Source: Pseudarthrobacter raffinosi
Lineage (GTDB): Bacteria > Actinomycetota > Actinomycetes > Actinomycetales > Micrococcaceae
Length of the DNA: 64,000 nucleotides
Reading direction: 5' to 3'
Assembly (NCBI RefSeq): GCF_023913735.1
Contig: NZ_JAMXBH010000001.1
Coordinates: 329,559 to 393,558 of the forward strand
The position numbers and the translations under genes are program-made. Under the pieces are notes generated by a model that saw nothing but the letters and a program-made list of their open reading frames with translations, did not search any database and had not been told where the DNA came from. Within the stretch, counting starts at the first letter, position 1, and each line of letters starts with the position of its first letter. Below, one piece after another: positions 7,399 to 16,157 of this stretch.

Positions 7399-8595
7399 GT
7401 GACAACGCCCTCTGACCAGCCTCCCCTGACCATCCTGATCGCCGCGGATACGTATCCGCCCCACATCAACGGGGCCGCACAGTTCAGCTACCGCCTGGCC
7501 AACGGCATGAGCGGACGCGGCCACAACGTGCATGTGCTGGCTTGCCGGGCGGACGACGGCGCGAGCTTCACCGAGTTCCGCTCCGAGGCCACCGTGCACC
7601 GGCTCCGTTCCCACGGGGTCTTCACCCACGAGTACTTCCGTATCTGCTTCCCCTGGGAAATCAAGAAGGAGATCGGCCTCCTTTTCGATCGGATCAAGCC
7701 CGATGTGGTCCACATCCAAAGCCACTACATGATCGGCGAGCACGTCCTCTACGAAGCGGCGAAGCGGGGCATCAGGATCGTGGCCACCAACCACTTCATG
7801 CCGGAGAACCTGAACCCGTTCCTGCCGTTCCCGCAGTGGTTCAAGGACATCATCGGCAAGATCTCCTGGAAGGACATGGGCAAGGTCATGGGCCAGGCCG
7901 ACGTCGTCACCACGCCCACACCCCTGGCCGCCAAGGCCATGCACCAGCACGCTTTCCTGCACAAGGTACTGCCACTCTCCAACGGCATTGACTCCGCAGC
8001 CTATGAGCTGCAACCCGGCGAAGTGATCGAACCAAACGCCCACCCAACAGTGGTGTTTGCGGGGCGCCTGGCCGAGGAAAAGCACGTGGACGTGCTCATC
8101 AATGCCGTGGCCAAGACGCCCGCGGAGCTCAACGTCCACCTGGAAATTGTGGGCGGCGGCGAAGTCCGCGCCGCTCTTGAAACGCAGGCGGAACGGCTCG
8201 GACTGGGGGAGCGGGTGAAATTCCTGGGACTGGCCAGCGATGAGGACCTCCGGGAGGCCTACATCAAGGCGGACCTGTTCTGCATGCCGGGGACCGCCGA
8301 GCTTCAGTCCCTGGTGACCCTTGAGGCGATGTCTGCCTCCACGCCCGTCCTGTTGGCGGATGCCATGGCCCTGCCGCACCTGGTGCGCGACGGCGAGAAC
8401 GGCTATCTGTTCACACCCAACGACAGCGACGACCTCGCAGCCAAGATCACGCGGATCCTCCAGCTGCCGGCCGAGGAACGGGCGGCAATGGGCCGGGCCA
8501 GCCGGCGGATGGTGGAACCGCACAGCATCGAGGGCACGCTGCAGACCTTCGAGGACCTCTACCGGGGTGCAAGCTACGACGACAAAGCCCTCTGA
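7399..8595 (+). CDS. GT4-family glycosyltransferase
   Basis: A 398-residue GT-B glycosyltransferase. The N-terminal acceptor domain starts TILIAADTYPPHINGAAQFSYRLANGMSGRGH, the glycine-rich opening typical of GT4 enzymes. The C-terminal donor domain has VVFAGRLAEEKHVDVLINAV and the E-x7-E-type block TAELQSLVTLEAMSASTPVL followed by DGENGYLF. Such enzymes transfer a nucleotide-activated sugar, and close relatives include mannosyl- and glucosyltransferases acting on membrane lipids; donor and acceptor cannot be decided here. GTG at 7399 has AGGAG eight bases upstream. A role in glycolipid synthesis beside the phosphatidyltransferase is possible but unproven. Confidence 0.85.
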   Translation: MTTPSDQPPLTILIAADTYPPHINGAAQFSYRLANGMSGRGHNVHVLACRADDGASFTEFRSEATVHRLRSHGVFTHEYFRICFPWEIKKEIGLLFDRIKPDVVHIQSHYMIGEHVLYEAAKRGIRIVATNHFMPENLNPFLPFPQWFKDIIGKISWKDMGKVMGQADVVTTPTPLAAKAMHQHAFLHKVLPLSNGIDSAAYELQPGEVIEPNAHPTVVFAGRLAEEKHVDVLINAVAKTPAELNVHLEIVGGGEVRAALETQAERLGLGERVKFLGLASDEDLREAYIKADLFCMPGTAELQSLVTLEAMSASTPVLLADAMALPHLVRDGENGYLFTPNDSDDLAAKITRILQLPAEERAAMGRASRRMVEPHSIEGTLQTFEDLYRGASYDDKAL

Positions 8596-8736
8596 CAGCG
8601 GTCTCGCAGTGGCCCGCTCAAGCCTGCCCGGACCCCGGCGCCCGGACTGTGTGGTCCTGATGCCCGCCACTGTTTGCTAGAGTGTTTTTGCCCTGCTGAA
8701 GCTGAAGTCCTCCGCGGACCACGCCGGCAAGGGCAG

Positions 8737-8810
8737 GGGGCTATAGCTCAGCTGGTTAGAGCGCGGGACTCATAATCCTAAGGTCCTCGGTTCAAGTCCG
8801 AGTAGCCCTA
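8737..8810 (+). tRNA. tRNA with CAT anticodon (elongator tRNA-Met or tRNA-Ile2)
   Basis: A 74-nt cloverleaf: acceptor GGGGCTA/TAGCCCT (first pair G-T), D arm GCTC/GAGC, anticodon loop CTCATAA with CAT at 8771-8773, T arm CTCGG-TTCAAGT-CCGAG, discriminator A, no encoded CCA. The outermost anticodon-stem pair is a C-A mismatch and the next is G-T. Anticodon CAT with loop CTCATAA occurs both in elongator tRNA-Met and in tRNA-Ile2 that needs lysidine, so I leave the identity open. Confidence 0.93.
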
Positions 8811-8846
8811 CCCAAGCACGACACCGCAGGAACCAAACCATCGTGG

Positions 8847-8885
8847 AACCGCGGCTGACGAGAGATCGTCGGCCGCGGTTTCTTT
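8847..8885 (+). terminator. intrinsic terminator after the CAT tRNA
   Basis: AACCGCGGC-T-GACGA (8847-8861) pairs with TCGTC-G-GCCGCGGTT (8866-8880) around a GAGA loop, followed by TTTCTTTCGTTTT. It ends the tRNA transcript before the acyl-CoA dehydrogenase promoter region. Confidence 0.88.
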
Positions 8886-8909
8886 CGTTTTCCCGCAATC
8901 TGCGGTATG

Positions 8910-8923
8910 TTACTGACCAGTAA
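8910..8923. promoter_or_regulatory. palindromic operator candidate upstream of acyl-CoA dehydrogenase
   Basis: TTACTG-AC-CAGTAA is a perfect inverted repeat 78 bp before the gene. Size and symmetry suit a TetR-type repressor, a class that often controls acyl-CoA dehydrogenase genes. No such regulator is adjacent; the binding protein is unknown. Confidence 0.5.
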
Positions 8924-9000
8924 CTTACCGAGCCGCTGAGTCCCGGCCTGTCATGCCATGGCTGGCCTGTCCGCGCTGCTGATCTTTGCGAGGGAACCAA

Positions 9001-10191
9001 ATGTCCAAAGCCTCTGTTGACATCAACAACCTTCCGTACGCCGACGGCGACTTCTTCGCCTTCGAGCAGCTTCTCACCGCCAAGGAGCAGGACCGGCTCG
9101 CCGAGATCCGGGGCTTCCTCGCTCGCGAAGTCCGGCCGATTGCCGTGGACTGCTGGAACCGCGGCGAGTTCCCCATGGAGCTCATTCCCAAGCTGGCCGA
9201 AATCGACCTGGTGAGCCCTGTGCGGCGCCAGGGCTACTCCAACCTGTTTGCCGGCCTGGTCCATGCCGAGGCCACGCGCGCCGATACCTCCATCGCCACC
9301 TTCATGGGCGTGCACGACGGGCTGTTTACCGGCTCCATCGAAGCCCTGGCTTCCCAGGAACAGCAGGACGCCTGGCTCCCGGATATCTATTCGCTGAAGA
9401 AGATCGGCGCGTTCGGCCTCACGGAGCCTCTGGGAGGTTCCGACGTAGCCGGCGGCACGCGCACCACAGCTCAGCGGAACGGCGACACGTGGATCCTCAA
9501 TGGCGCCAAGCGCTGGATCGGCAACGCTACTTTCTCGGATTGGGTGGTCGTCTACGCCCGGGACCTCGCCGACAACCAGGTCAAGGGATTCCTCGTGGAT
9601 ACGGCGCTGCCCGGCTTCAGCGCCACCAAGATTGAAAACAAGATCTCCCTTCGGACCGTACAGAACGCGGACATCGTCCTGGAGAACGTGGTGGTTCCGG
9701 ACTTCTTCAAGCTGGCGGGCGCCAACAGCTTCCGCGACACCAACAAGGTCTTGAAGGTCACGCGGCTGTCCGTCGGCTGGCAGGCAGTCGGACAGCAGCT
9801 GGCAGCCTTCGACGTGGCCCGCCGCTACGCCGTGGAACGCCACCAGTTCGGCCGCCCGCTGGCATCATTCCAGCTCGTCCAAAGCCAGCTGGTACAGATC
9901 CTCGGGAACGCAGTCAGCTCCATGGGCATGATGGTCCGGCTTTCCCAGCTGGAGGATGCCGGCCAGGCCAAGGACGAACAGTCCGCCCTTGCCAAGGCAT
10001 TCACCACCGCCCGGATGCGCGAGAGCGTGGCGATCGGCCGTAGCCTCCTGGGCGGCAACGGCATCGTGACCGACTTCGAGATGGCCAAGATCTTTGCCGA
10101 CGCTGAAGCCATCTACTCCTATGAGGGAACCCACGAGATCAACACCCTCGTGACCGGCCGCGCCATCACCGGGATCTCGGCGATCGTCTAG
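9001..10191 (+). CDS. acyl-CoA dehydrogenase (glutaryl-CoA dehydrogenase-like)
   Basis: A 396-residue FAD flavoenzyme that oxidises an acyl-CoA to the 2-enoyl-CoA and passes electrons to electron-transfer flavoprotein. The flavin-site block is FGLTEPLGGSDVAGG, the arginine in RRYAVERHQFGRPLASFQLVQ contacts FAD, and the C-terminal SYEGTHEINTLVTGRAITG carries the expected catalytic Glu. The GRAITG ending and overall spacing are closest to glutaryl-CoA dehydrogenases, but substrate is not proven. The ATG at 9001 has GAGGGA just upstream; an upstream in-frame TTG (8986) is not needed. It stands alone, with a palindrome upstream (8910-8923). Confidence 0.88.
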   Translation: MSKASVDINNLPYADGDFFAFEQLLTAKEQDRLAEIRGFLAREVRPIAVDCWNRGEFPMELIPKLAEIDLVSPVRRQGYSNLFAGLVHAEATRADTSIATFMGVHDGLFTGSIEALASQEQQDAWLPDIYSLKKIGAFGLTEPLGGSDVAGGTRTTAQRNGDTWILNGAKRWIGNATFSDWVVVYARDLADNQVKGFLVDTALPGFSATKIENKISLRTVQNADIVLENVVVPDFFKLAGANSFRDTNKVLKVTRLSVGWQAVGQQLAAFDVARRYAVERHQFGRPLASFQLVQSQLVQILGNAVSSMGMMVRLSQLEDAGQAKDEQSALAKAFTTARMRESVAIGRSLLGGNGIVTDFEMAKIFADAEAIYSYEGTHEINTLVTGRAITGISAIV

Positions 10192-10224
10192 GGCCGTCAG
10201 CCGTCAGCGCTCGGCGCTCGGCGG

Positions 10225-10713
10225 TCAGCCAGTGTCCAGCCCCAGGGGCAGCAGGATGGACGGGCGGAGGTCGGTGACGAATTCGAGCGGATTGACGTAG
10301 GCGTCCCCCCGCCTCACGCCCCAGTGGACGCAGGCAAGAGCGCCGCAGTGCCCGGGTTGCAGCGTTCCGATGATCTCGCCCTTCGCCACCACGGCCCCGG
10401 CCGTGAGCGGGCTTTCGACTGGCTCAAAACTGCTGCGGAGGCCGCCCCCGTGATCGATGGTGATCACGGGGCGGTCCACCACTACTCCCACGAAACTGAC
10501 GGTGCCGGACTCCGGCGAGGTGACCGGGACGCCGGCGTGCGTCGCCTCAAGGTCCACGCCACGGTGCCCGCTCATCCATGGCTTGTACGGCGGGTCAAAG
10601 GTGCGCAGCACCGCGGGCCTGGGGGAGAGCGGCCACTCCCAGGAGGCGCGCGGCGCTGGAGCCGCCGCGGCCGGCAGTAGCAGCACGGCGGCGAGGGCAA
10701 GTATTGCTTTCAT
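10225..10713 (-). CDS. secreted M23-family (LytM-like) peptidase
   Basis: A 162-residue protein with a signal peptide (MKAILALAAVLLLPAAAAPA) and an M23/LytM fold. Zinc ligands H50 and D54 lie in SGHRGVDLEA and H130 in CVHWG. In classical M23 enzymes the last motif is H-x-H; here the first, catalytic-side His is replaced by Cys128. The family cuts peptidoglycan cross-links, or acts as a non-catalytic amidase activator when residues are lost. The ATG at 10713 is chosen because it places the signal peptide at the N-terminus; longer frames add a basic non-hydrophobic leader. Divergent from rpsB, a neighbourhood seen in other actinobacteria. Confidence 0.8.
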   Translation of the reverse strand: MKAILALAAVLLLPAAAAPAPRASWEWPLSPRPAVLRTFDPPYKPWMSGHRGVDLEATHAGVPVTSPESGTVSFVGVVVDRPVITIDHGGGLRSSFEPVESPLTAGAVVAKGEIIGTLQPGHCGALACVHWGVRRGDAYVNPLEFVTDLRPSILLPLGLDTG

Positions 10714-11116
10714 AAACCCAGCTTTGCGTGCCGGATCCCGCAGCGGGAGTGCGCACTTCGGCCATGTGGAAAACGCCCGTCGAAGGCCTTCGGGTTGTCC
10801 TTCGGCTATTGGCTCCTGTTGTACACTTGGTGGAGCAGTTTGCTGTGCCCTCAACGCTTGCGTCGGCACGCCTCATTCAGGAATGCGGGGGAGCAGCAAC
10901 TGACTACGCGTATCCAGCCCTCCAAATCTGAAGCCCCGGCTTTGTATGAGGAGGATTGTGTCTCTTGCGGTCAGGGCCTCGCGGTCCTGATGAGAGTCGC
11001 AATGGATGCCAGGAGCACGGCCCGCCTTGGGCCACGCTAATTAACCGTCAACTATTGGCAGGGTAAGAGGGCCTGAAAGGCTCTCTCATGAATGACCTGC
11101 CGGAAGGAGCGCCGGC
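10714..11116 (+). promoter_or_regulatory. ~400-bp divergent promoter and rpsB leader region
   Basis: No convincing gene lies here. The rpsB-proximal part contains a small hairpin (GGCCC 11019-11023 / GGGCC 11029-11033) and a stronger one (AGAGGGCCT 11066-11074, loop GAA, AGGCTCTCT 11078-11086) just before the AAGGAG ribosome-binding site. The long structured leader is consistent with autogenous control of rpsB, but I cannot match it to a named leader family. Confidence 0.45.
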
Positions 11117-12019
11117 ATGCCCGTCGTAACTATGCGCCAGCTGCTTGACAGCGGCGTCCACTTTGGACACCAGACCCGTCGTTGGAACCCGAAGATGAAG
11201 CGATTCATCTTCACGGAGCGCAACGGCATCTACATCATTGACCTTCAGCAGTCGCTGTCCTACATCGACCGCGCCTACGAGTTCGTAAAGGCCACCGTTG
11301 CACACGGCGGCACCGTACTCTTCGTCGGCACCAAGAAGCAGGCCCAGGAATCCATCGCTGAGCAGGCTACCCGTGTTGGACAGCCTTACGTGAACCAGCG
11401 CTGGCTCGGCGGTATGCTGACCAACTTCCAGACCGTTTCCAAGCGCATCCAGCGCATGAAGGAACTGGAAGAGATCGACTTCGACGACGTCGCCGGTTCC
11501 GCGTACACCAAGAAGGAACTGCTGCTCCTTCGCCGTGAACTCACCAAGCTGGAAACCAACCTCGGCGGTATCCGCAACCTGACCAAGGCACCTTCCGTGC
11601 TCTGGATCGTGGACACCAAGAAGGAACACCTGGCCGTTGACGAAGCCAAGAAGCTGAACATCCCGGTTGTGGCCATCCTGGACACCAACTGCGATCCTGA
11701 CGAAGTCGACTTCCCGATCCCGGGCAACGACGACGCCATCCGCTCCGTGAACCTGCTGACCCGCGTTGTCGCCGACGCCGTTGCTGAGGGCCTCATCGCC
11801 CGCCACAACCGCGCCACGGGCACCACGGAAGCTCCGGAAGAGCCGCTGGCTGAGTGGGAGCGCGAACTCCTCGAAGGCAGCAAGACTGAAGAAGCACCTG
11901 CCGCTGAGGCTGCTCCGGCTGCTGAAGAAGCTGCCGCTCCGGCAGCCGAAGAAGCTGCTCCGGTTGCCGAGGAAGCTCCGGCTGCTGCCGAGGCTCCCGC
12001 CGCCGACGCTGACAAGTAA
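11117..12019 (+). CDS. rpsB: 30S ribosomal protein S2
   Basis: S2 is a late-assembling small-subunit protein needed for S1 docking and mRNA binding. The N-terminus ([32 protein letters not shown]) and the block [23 protein letters not shown] are family hallmarks. The 300-residue protein is longer than E. coli S2 because of a ~60-residue Ala/Pro/Glu tail, a form common in actinobacteria. The ATG at 11117 follows GGAAGGAG. tsf lies downstream, separated by two strong hairpins. Confidence 0.98.
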   Translation: MPVVTMRQLLDSGVHFGHQTRRWNPKMKRFIFTERNGIYIIDLQQSLSYIDRAYEFVKATVAHGGTVLFVGTKKQAQESIAEQATRVGQPYVNQRWLGGMLTNFQTVSKRIQRMKELEEIDFDDVAGSAYTKKELLLLRRELTKLETNLGGIRNLTKAPSVLWIVDTKKEHLAVDEAKKLNIPVVAILDTNCDPDEVDFPIPGNDDAIRSVNLLTRVVADAVAEGLIARHNRATGTTEAPEEPLAEWERELLEGSKTEEAPAAEAAPAAEEAAAPAAEEAAPVAEEAPAAAEAPAADADK

Positions 12020-12037
12020 CACTAGTAAATCCGGATT

Positions 12038-12107
12038 CTCCGGCGCTGCCTGCAGCGCCGGAGCACCTGACAGGATGGCGGCTCACCCGGTGAGCCGCTG
12101 TCCTGTC
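12038..12107 (+). terminator. double hairpin between rpsB and tsf (terminator/attenuator candidate)
   Basis: The first hairpin is CTCCGGCGCTG (12038-12048) / CAGCGCCGGAG (12053-12063), loop CCTG. The second combines GACAGGA/TCCTGTC (12069-12075, 12101-12107) with GCGGCTCA/TGAGCCGC (12078-12085, 12091-12098). Neither is followed by a T tract, so partial read-through or mRNA processing between rpsB and tsf is more likely than full termination. Confidence 0.65.
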
Positions 12108-12148
12108 GGTCCGTACACCACATACATTTTCTAGACAGAGGGGTTCAC

Positions 12149-12985
12149 ATGGCGAACTACACTGCCGCTGATATCAAGGCTCTGCGCGAGCGCACCGGCG
12201 CCGGCATGATGGATGTCAAGAAGGCTCTTGACGAAGCCAACGGTGACGCCGAAAAGGCCATCGAGATCATCCGCATCAAGGGCCTCAAGGGCGCTACCAA
12301 GCGCGAAGGCCGATCCACCGCCGAAGGCCTGGTGGCCGCAAAGGTCAGCAACGGCGTCGGCGTGATGATCGAGGTCAACTGCGAGACCGACTTCGTCGCC
12401 AAGGCTGACAAGTTCATCCAGCTGGCCGATAAGGTCCTGGCCGTGGCTGTGGAGTCCGGCGCTGCCGACCTCGACACCCTCCTGGCCATCGAAGTTGACG
12501 GCAAGCCGCTGTCCGAGGTTGTCGTCGAAGAAGGCGCAATCCTCGGCGAAAAGGTTGTTGTCCGCAAGCTGTCCCGCATTGAGGGCGGCACTGTTGACGC
12601 ATACCTGCACAAGACGTCCAAGGATCTCCCGGCCCAGGTCGGCGTCCTGTTCGCTGTTGAGGGTGAAGGCGAAGCCGCTGCCACCGCCGCACACGATATT
12701 GCAGTGCACATCGCAGCGATGTCCCCGAACTACCTGACCCGCGAAGACGTTCCGTCCGACCTTGTCGAGTCCGAGCGTCGCATTGCCGAAGAGACCGCCA
12801 AGGCTGAAGGCAAGCCCGAGGCCGCAATGTCCAAGATTGTGGAAGGCCGCGTTACGGGCTTCTACAAGGGTGAGGTCCTGGTTGACCAGGCTTTCGCCAA
12901 GGACGCCAAGAAGTCTGTGGCGCAGGTCCTCGAAGAGGCCGGCGTCAAGGGCACGTCCTTCGCACGCTTCCGCGTCGGCTCCTAG
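12149..12985 (+). CDS. tsf: elongation factor Ts
   Basis: EF-Ts is the guanine-nucleotide exchange factor that recycles EF-Tu-GDP. The 278-residue protein begins with the UBA-like domain (ADIKALRERTGAGMMDVKKAL) and carries the CETDFVAK motif that contacts EF-Tu, followed by the duplicated core subdomains and a C-terminal module ending VKGTSFARFRVGS. The ATG at 12149 follows AGAGGGG. A strong terminator comes 8 bases after the stop, so pyrH is probably transcribed separately. Confidence 0.98.
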   Translation: MANYTAADIKALRERTGAGMMDVKKALDEANGDAEKAIEIIRIKGLKGATKREGRSTAEGLVAAKVSNGVGVMIEVNCETDFVAKADKFIQLADKVLAVAVESGAADLDTLLAIEVDGKPLSEVVVEEGAILGEKVVVRKLSRIEGGTVDAYLHKTSKDLPAQVGVLFAVEGEGEAAATAAHDIAVHIAAMSPNYLTREDVPSDLVESERRIAEETAKAEGKPEAAMSKIVEGRVTGFYKGEVLVDQAFAKDAKKSVAQVLEEAGVKGTSFARFRVGS

Positions 12986-12993
12986 TCGAATCC

Positions 12994-13030
12994 GCAAAGG
13001 GGTGGCCACTTCGGTGGCCGCCCCTTTTGC
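12994..13030 (+). terminator. intrinsic terminator after tsf
   Basis: GCAAAGGGGTGGCCAC (12994-13009), tetraloop TTCG, then GTGGCC-G-CCCCTTTTGC (13014-13030): a long GC-rich stem with a short T stretch in the right arm. Confidence 0.85.
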
Positions 13031-13112
13031 ATGCACCGGCGAAACGTCCGATGAGACCTTTGGCCACCCGGCACGATAACCTTTTTCAGAGTTCACCAAC
13101 GGGAAGGCACCC

Positions 13113-13850
13113 ATGGAAGCCGTCAATTCTTCAAGCCAGCCAGAGAAAAGCAGGCGCCGCGTCCTCCTGAAGTTGTCGGGCGAGGTCTTCGGCGGCGGCA
13201 AGCTGGGCGTTGATCCCGACACTGTGCGCGACGTCGCCAAGCAGATCGCCGCAGCGGTCCCCGAAGTGGAAGTTGCCATCGTCGTCGGCGGCGGCAACTT
13301 CTTCCGCGGCGCGGAACTGTCCCAGGGCGGCATGGACCGCTCGCGCGCCGACTACATGGGCATGCTCGGCACCGTCATGAACTGCCTGGCACTGCAGGAC
13401 TTCCTGGAGCAGGCCGGCGTTGAAACCCGCGTCCAGAGCGCCATCACCATGGGGCAAGTCGCCGAGGCGTACATTCCCCGCCGGGCCATCCGCCACATGG
13501 AAAAGGGCCGAGTGGTCATCTTCGGCGCCGGAGCCGGCCTGCCGTACTTCTCCACGGACACAGTGGCCGCCCAGCGCGCCCTGGAGGTCCACGCGGACGT
13601 CGTTCTGATGGCCAAGAGCGGCGTGGACGCCGTCTACACCGCGGATCCCAAGAAGGACCCCACTGCCGAGAAGCTGGACACGCTGAGCTACGACGACGCC
13701 CTGCGCCGCGACATCAGGGTCATGGACCAGACCGCGATGACCATGTGCAAGGACAACAACCTGTCCATGGTGGTTTTCGGGATGGAAGGCGAAGGGAACG
13801 TCACCCGCGCCATCTTGGGCGAAAAGCTCGGTACCCTGGTGACCCCGTAG
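13113..13850 (+). CDS. pyrH: UMP kinase
   Basis: PyrH phosphorylates UMP to UDP with ATP, a step in pyrimidine nucleotide synthesis, and belongs to the amino-acid kinase fold rather than the NMP kinases. The 245-residue protein has [11 protein letters not shown] at the start, [13 protein letters not shown] (phosphate-binding loop), [17 protein letters not shown] and [34 protein letters not shown]. The ATG at 13113 has GGGAAGG upstream. It lies in the conserved tsf-pyrH-frr-cdsA order. Confidence 0.98.
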   Translation: MEAVNSSSQPEKSRRRVLLKLSGEVFGGGKLGVDPDTVRDVAKQIAAAVPEVEVAIVVGGGNFFRGAELSQGGMDRSRADYMGMLGTVMNCLALQDFLEQAGVETRVQSAITMGQVAEAYIPRRAIRHMEKGRVVIFGAGAGLPYFSTDTVAAQRALEVHADVVLMAKSGVDAVYTADPKKDPTAEKLDTLSYDDALRRDIRVMDQTAMTMCKDNNLSMVVFGMEGEGNVTRAILGEKLGTLVTP

Positions 13851-13874
13851 CTGCAGCTAGGATGATCTGAGCAC

Positions 13875-13908
13875 GGTTCCATGCCCGCAACCGGGCAACA
13901 ATGGAACC
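13875..13908. repeat. hairpin between pyrH and frr
   Basis: GGTTCCAT (13875-13882) pairs with ATGGAACC (13901-13908), and inside it TGCCCG (13882-13887) pairs with CGGGCA (13892-13897). There is no T tract. It could modulate read-through or stabilise the frr transcript. Confidence 0.6.
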
Positions 13909-13975
13909 AGGAACCATGAACCAAGATTGTGCAGGGAACCGGTACCCGGACTGCACTGATTTCTGAGGAGAGACA

Positions 13976-14533
13976 GTGATCGAAGAAACCTTGCTCGAAG
14001 CCGAAGAGAAGATGGACAAGGCGGTAGAGGTAGCCAAGGAAGACTTCGCCTCGATCCGCACCGGACGGGCAAATCCGGGCCTTTACAACAAGGTCCTGGT
14101 GGACTACTACGGTTCGCCCACCCCGCTGCAGCAGCTTGCCTCCTTCGCCATTCCGGACGCGCGCACCATCCTCATCACGCCGTTCGATAAAACCGCACTG
14201 CGCGACATCGAGCGGGCCCTGAGTGATTCCGAGGTGGGCGCCAACCCCTCCAACGACGGCAACGTCATCAGGATCACCATCCCGGACCTGACCCAGGAAC
14301 GCCGCAAGGAATACGTCAAGATCGTCAAGACCAAGGGCGAGGACGCGAAGATCTCCATCCGCAACATCCGGCGCAAGGCCAAGGAAACGCTGGACAAGCT
14401 CGTCAAAGACGGCGAAGCCGGCGAGGACGAAGGCAGCCGCGCCGAAAAGGAACTGGATGGCCTGACCAAATCGCACGTGGACGGCATCGACGAGCTGCTC
14501 AAGCGCAAGGAAGCAGAGCTGCTCGAAGTCTGA
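13976..14533 (+). CDS. frr: ribosome recycling factor
   Basis: RRF works with EF-G to split post-termination ribosomes. The 185-residue length and the motifs [36 protein letters not shown] and [28 protein letters not shown] are diagnostic. The GTG at 13976 has GAGGAG seven bases upstream. The TGA stop overlaps the cdsA ATG by one base, so cdsA is translationally coupled. Confidence 0.98.
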   Translation: MIEETLLEAEEKMDKAVEVAKEDFASIRTGRANPGLYNKVLVDYYGSPTPLQQLASFAIPDARTILITPFDKTALRDIERALSDSEVGANPSNDGNVIRITIPDLTQERRKEYVKIVKTKGEDAKISIRNIRRKAKETLDKLVKDGEAGEDEGSRAEKELDGLTKSHVDGIDELLKRKEAELLEV

Positions 14534-15456
14534 TGAGCCAGGCAGAGCAGGCGCCCACCCAAAGGGCGCGCACCAGGGGGAAACAGTTGCGGAGCAATCC
14601 GACGCCCAAGGCCGGCCGGAATCTTCCGGCAGCCATTGTGGTGGGCCTGGCCATGCTGATCGGCGTGCTGGGCGGCCTGGTTTTCCTCCCGCTCGGATTC
14701 GTGGCTGTCACCACAGGGTTCGCGGTCTTCGGAGTCTGGGAGATCTTCCGTGCCCTGGAGGCGAACGGGACCAGGATGCCCATCGTCCCGGTCATGGTGG
14801 GTACAGTCGCCATGCCGTTCGCCGCCTATCTCGGCGGTCTTGAGAGCCTGCTTTTCGCCATGCTCCTGAGCTGCGTGGCAGTCCTCCTCTGGCGTTCAGT
14901 GGAGAACCCTGCCGGATCAGCGAACAGCATCTTTGCCGGCGTGTTCACGCTGGGCTGGGTCCCGTTCTTCATCAGTTTCGCCACGTTGCCGCTGCACGCC
15001 GTCGGCGTCGCCACCCCGGTGGGTCTCTGGCCTGGCGGAACCGTGCCGCCCGGGGCCTGGCAGGTGGCCGTGATGCTGCTGCTGGTCGTCTCGAACGACA
15101 CGTTCGGCTACCTCGTGGGCGCATCGCTGGGCAAACACCCCATGGCCCCGAAGATCAGCCCCAAGAAATCATGGGAAGGCTTCGCCGGCTCCATTGCCGG
15201 GGCCATGCTGATCGGCATCCTTGCCAGCATTCTCCTGCTGGGCAAACCCTGGTGGGTCGGTGTGGTCCTCGCCGTGGGCGTCGTTGCAGCATCCACCGCA
15301 GGAGACCTGGCCGAGTCGATGGTCAAACGTGAACTCGGGATCAAGGACATGAGCAGCATCCTGCCCGGACATGGGGGCGTCATGGACCGCCTGGACTCCA
15401 TCGTCTTCGCCTGTCCCGTGGCCTTTGTGCTGTTCGCACTGGTTGCGGGCGTCTGA
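14533..15456 (+). CDS. cdsA: phosphatidate cytidylyltransferase (CDP-diacylglycerol synthase)
   Basis: CdsA converts phosphatidic acid and CTP to CDP-diacylglycerol, the precursor of membrane phospholipids and the donor used by the phosphatidyltransferase at 5742-6365. The 307-residue protein has a ~35-residue basic leader, about eight membrane segments and the family signature near the C-terminus: SMVKRELGIKDMSSILPGHG followed by GVMDRLD. ISPKKSWEGFAGS is a second conserved block. Start ATG 14533 overlaps the frr stop. Confidence 0.95.
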   Translation: MSQAEQAPTQRARTRGKQLRSNPTPKAGRNLPAAIVVGLAMLIGVLGGLVFLPLGFVAVTTGFAVFGVWEIFRALEANGTRMPIVPVMVGTVAMPFAAYLGGLESLLFAMLLSCVAVLLWRSVENPAGSANSIFAGVFTLGWVPFFISFATLPLHAVGVATPVGLWPGGTVPPGAWQVAVMLLLVVSNDTFGYLVGASLGKHPMAPKISPKKSWEGFAGSIAGAMLIGILASILLLGKPWWVGVVLAVGVVAASTAGDLAESMVKRELGIKDMSSILPGHGGVMDRLDSIVFACPVAFVLFALVAGV

Positions 15457-15548
15457 CGCGACCCTCTCGGACTATCTTCGCCGGACCGCCGGCAGCGCCA
15501 ATAGACTGGTGCGTAACCTGACCCAGCTGAAGCAACAAAGGAACAACA

Positions 15549-16133
15549 GTGGCATTGGACTTTCAACGGAAAATCCCCGCGTCGTTTGAGCGCGTGCGGG
15601 GCAACGAATTCGGGTACAACGCCAAACAGGTGGACCAGTTCCTCCAGCGGGCCAGGGTGGCACTCGAGACGCCGAAGGCCGCCATCCACGCCGTCACCAG
15701 CGCCGATGTCCGGAGCGTCTCCTTTGACCCGGTCAAGGGAGGCTACGCTGCCGCCGTCGTCGACGCAGCGCTGGACCGGCTCGAAGACGCCTTCGCCCGC
15801 CGCGAACGGGACGAACTGATCGCCGCCAAGGGCGAGGATGCCTGGCTGCGGGAGATCGGCAGCCTCTCCGGGATCCTCCGGGGCCGCCTCCACCGGCCTG
15901 ACGGCGAGCGCTTCCGGCGCCCGTCAAAAAAGAAGGCCCGCAGTTACAACACCCTGGACGTGGACAATCTTTGCTACGACCTGATCGGCTACCTCGAAGA
16001 GGACAAGCCGCTCAGCGTGGACAATGTCCGCAGGGTGGTCTTCCGTCCCGCCGTGGGCAAGGACGGTTACGAAGAGACCCAGGTTGATGCCTTCCTGGAC
16101 CGCGTGGTTGAACTCATGGCGGCCATCGACTGA
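15549..16133 (+). CDS. DivIVA-domain-containing protein
   Basis: A 194-residue soluble protein with two DivIVA-like modules: FERVRGNEFGYNAKQVDQFL near the start and VVFRPAVGKDGYEETQVDAF near the end, each with the G-Y-x(2-4)-QVD-x-F-L pattern that marks DivIVA N-terminal domains. The long coiled coil of true DivIVA/Wag31 is missing, so it is a paralogous DivIVA-domain protein, not the polar growth organiser itself. The GTG at 15549 follows AAAGGAA. It sits just after cdsA; a role near the membrane is an inference. Confidence 0.8.
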   Translation: MALDFQRKIPASFERVRGNEFGYNAKQVDQFLQRARVALETPKAAIHAVTSADVRSVSFDPVKGGYAAAVVDAALDRLEDAFARRERDELIAAKGEDAWLREIGSLSGILRGRLHRPDGERFRRPSKKKARSYNTLDVDNLCYDLIGYLEEDKPLSVDNVRRVVFRPAVGKDGYEETQVDAFLDRVVELMAAID

Positions 16134-16157
16134 CTGCCCGTTAGCTGATCACGGGAC

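Noticed and set aside
10870..11116. Small gene upstream of rpsB (frame 10795-11040)
   Set aside because: No coding character or ribosome-binding site; the region is better explained as promoter and structured leader.
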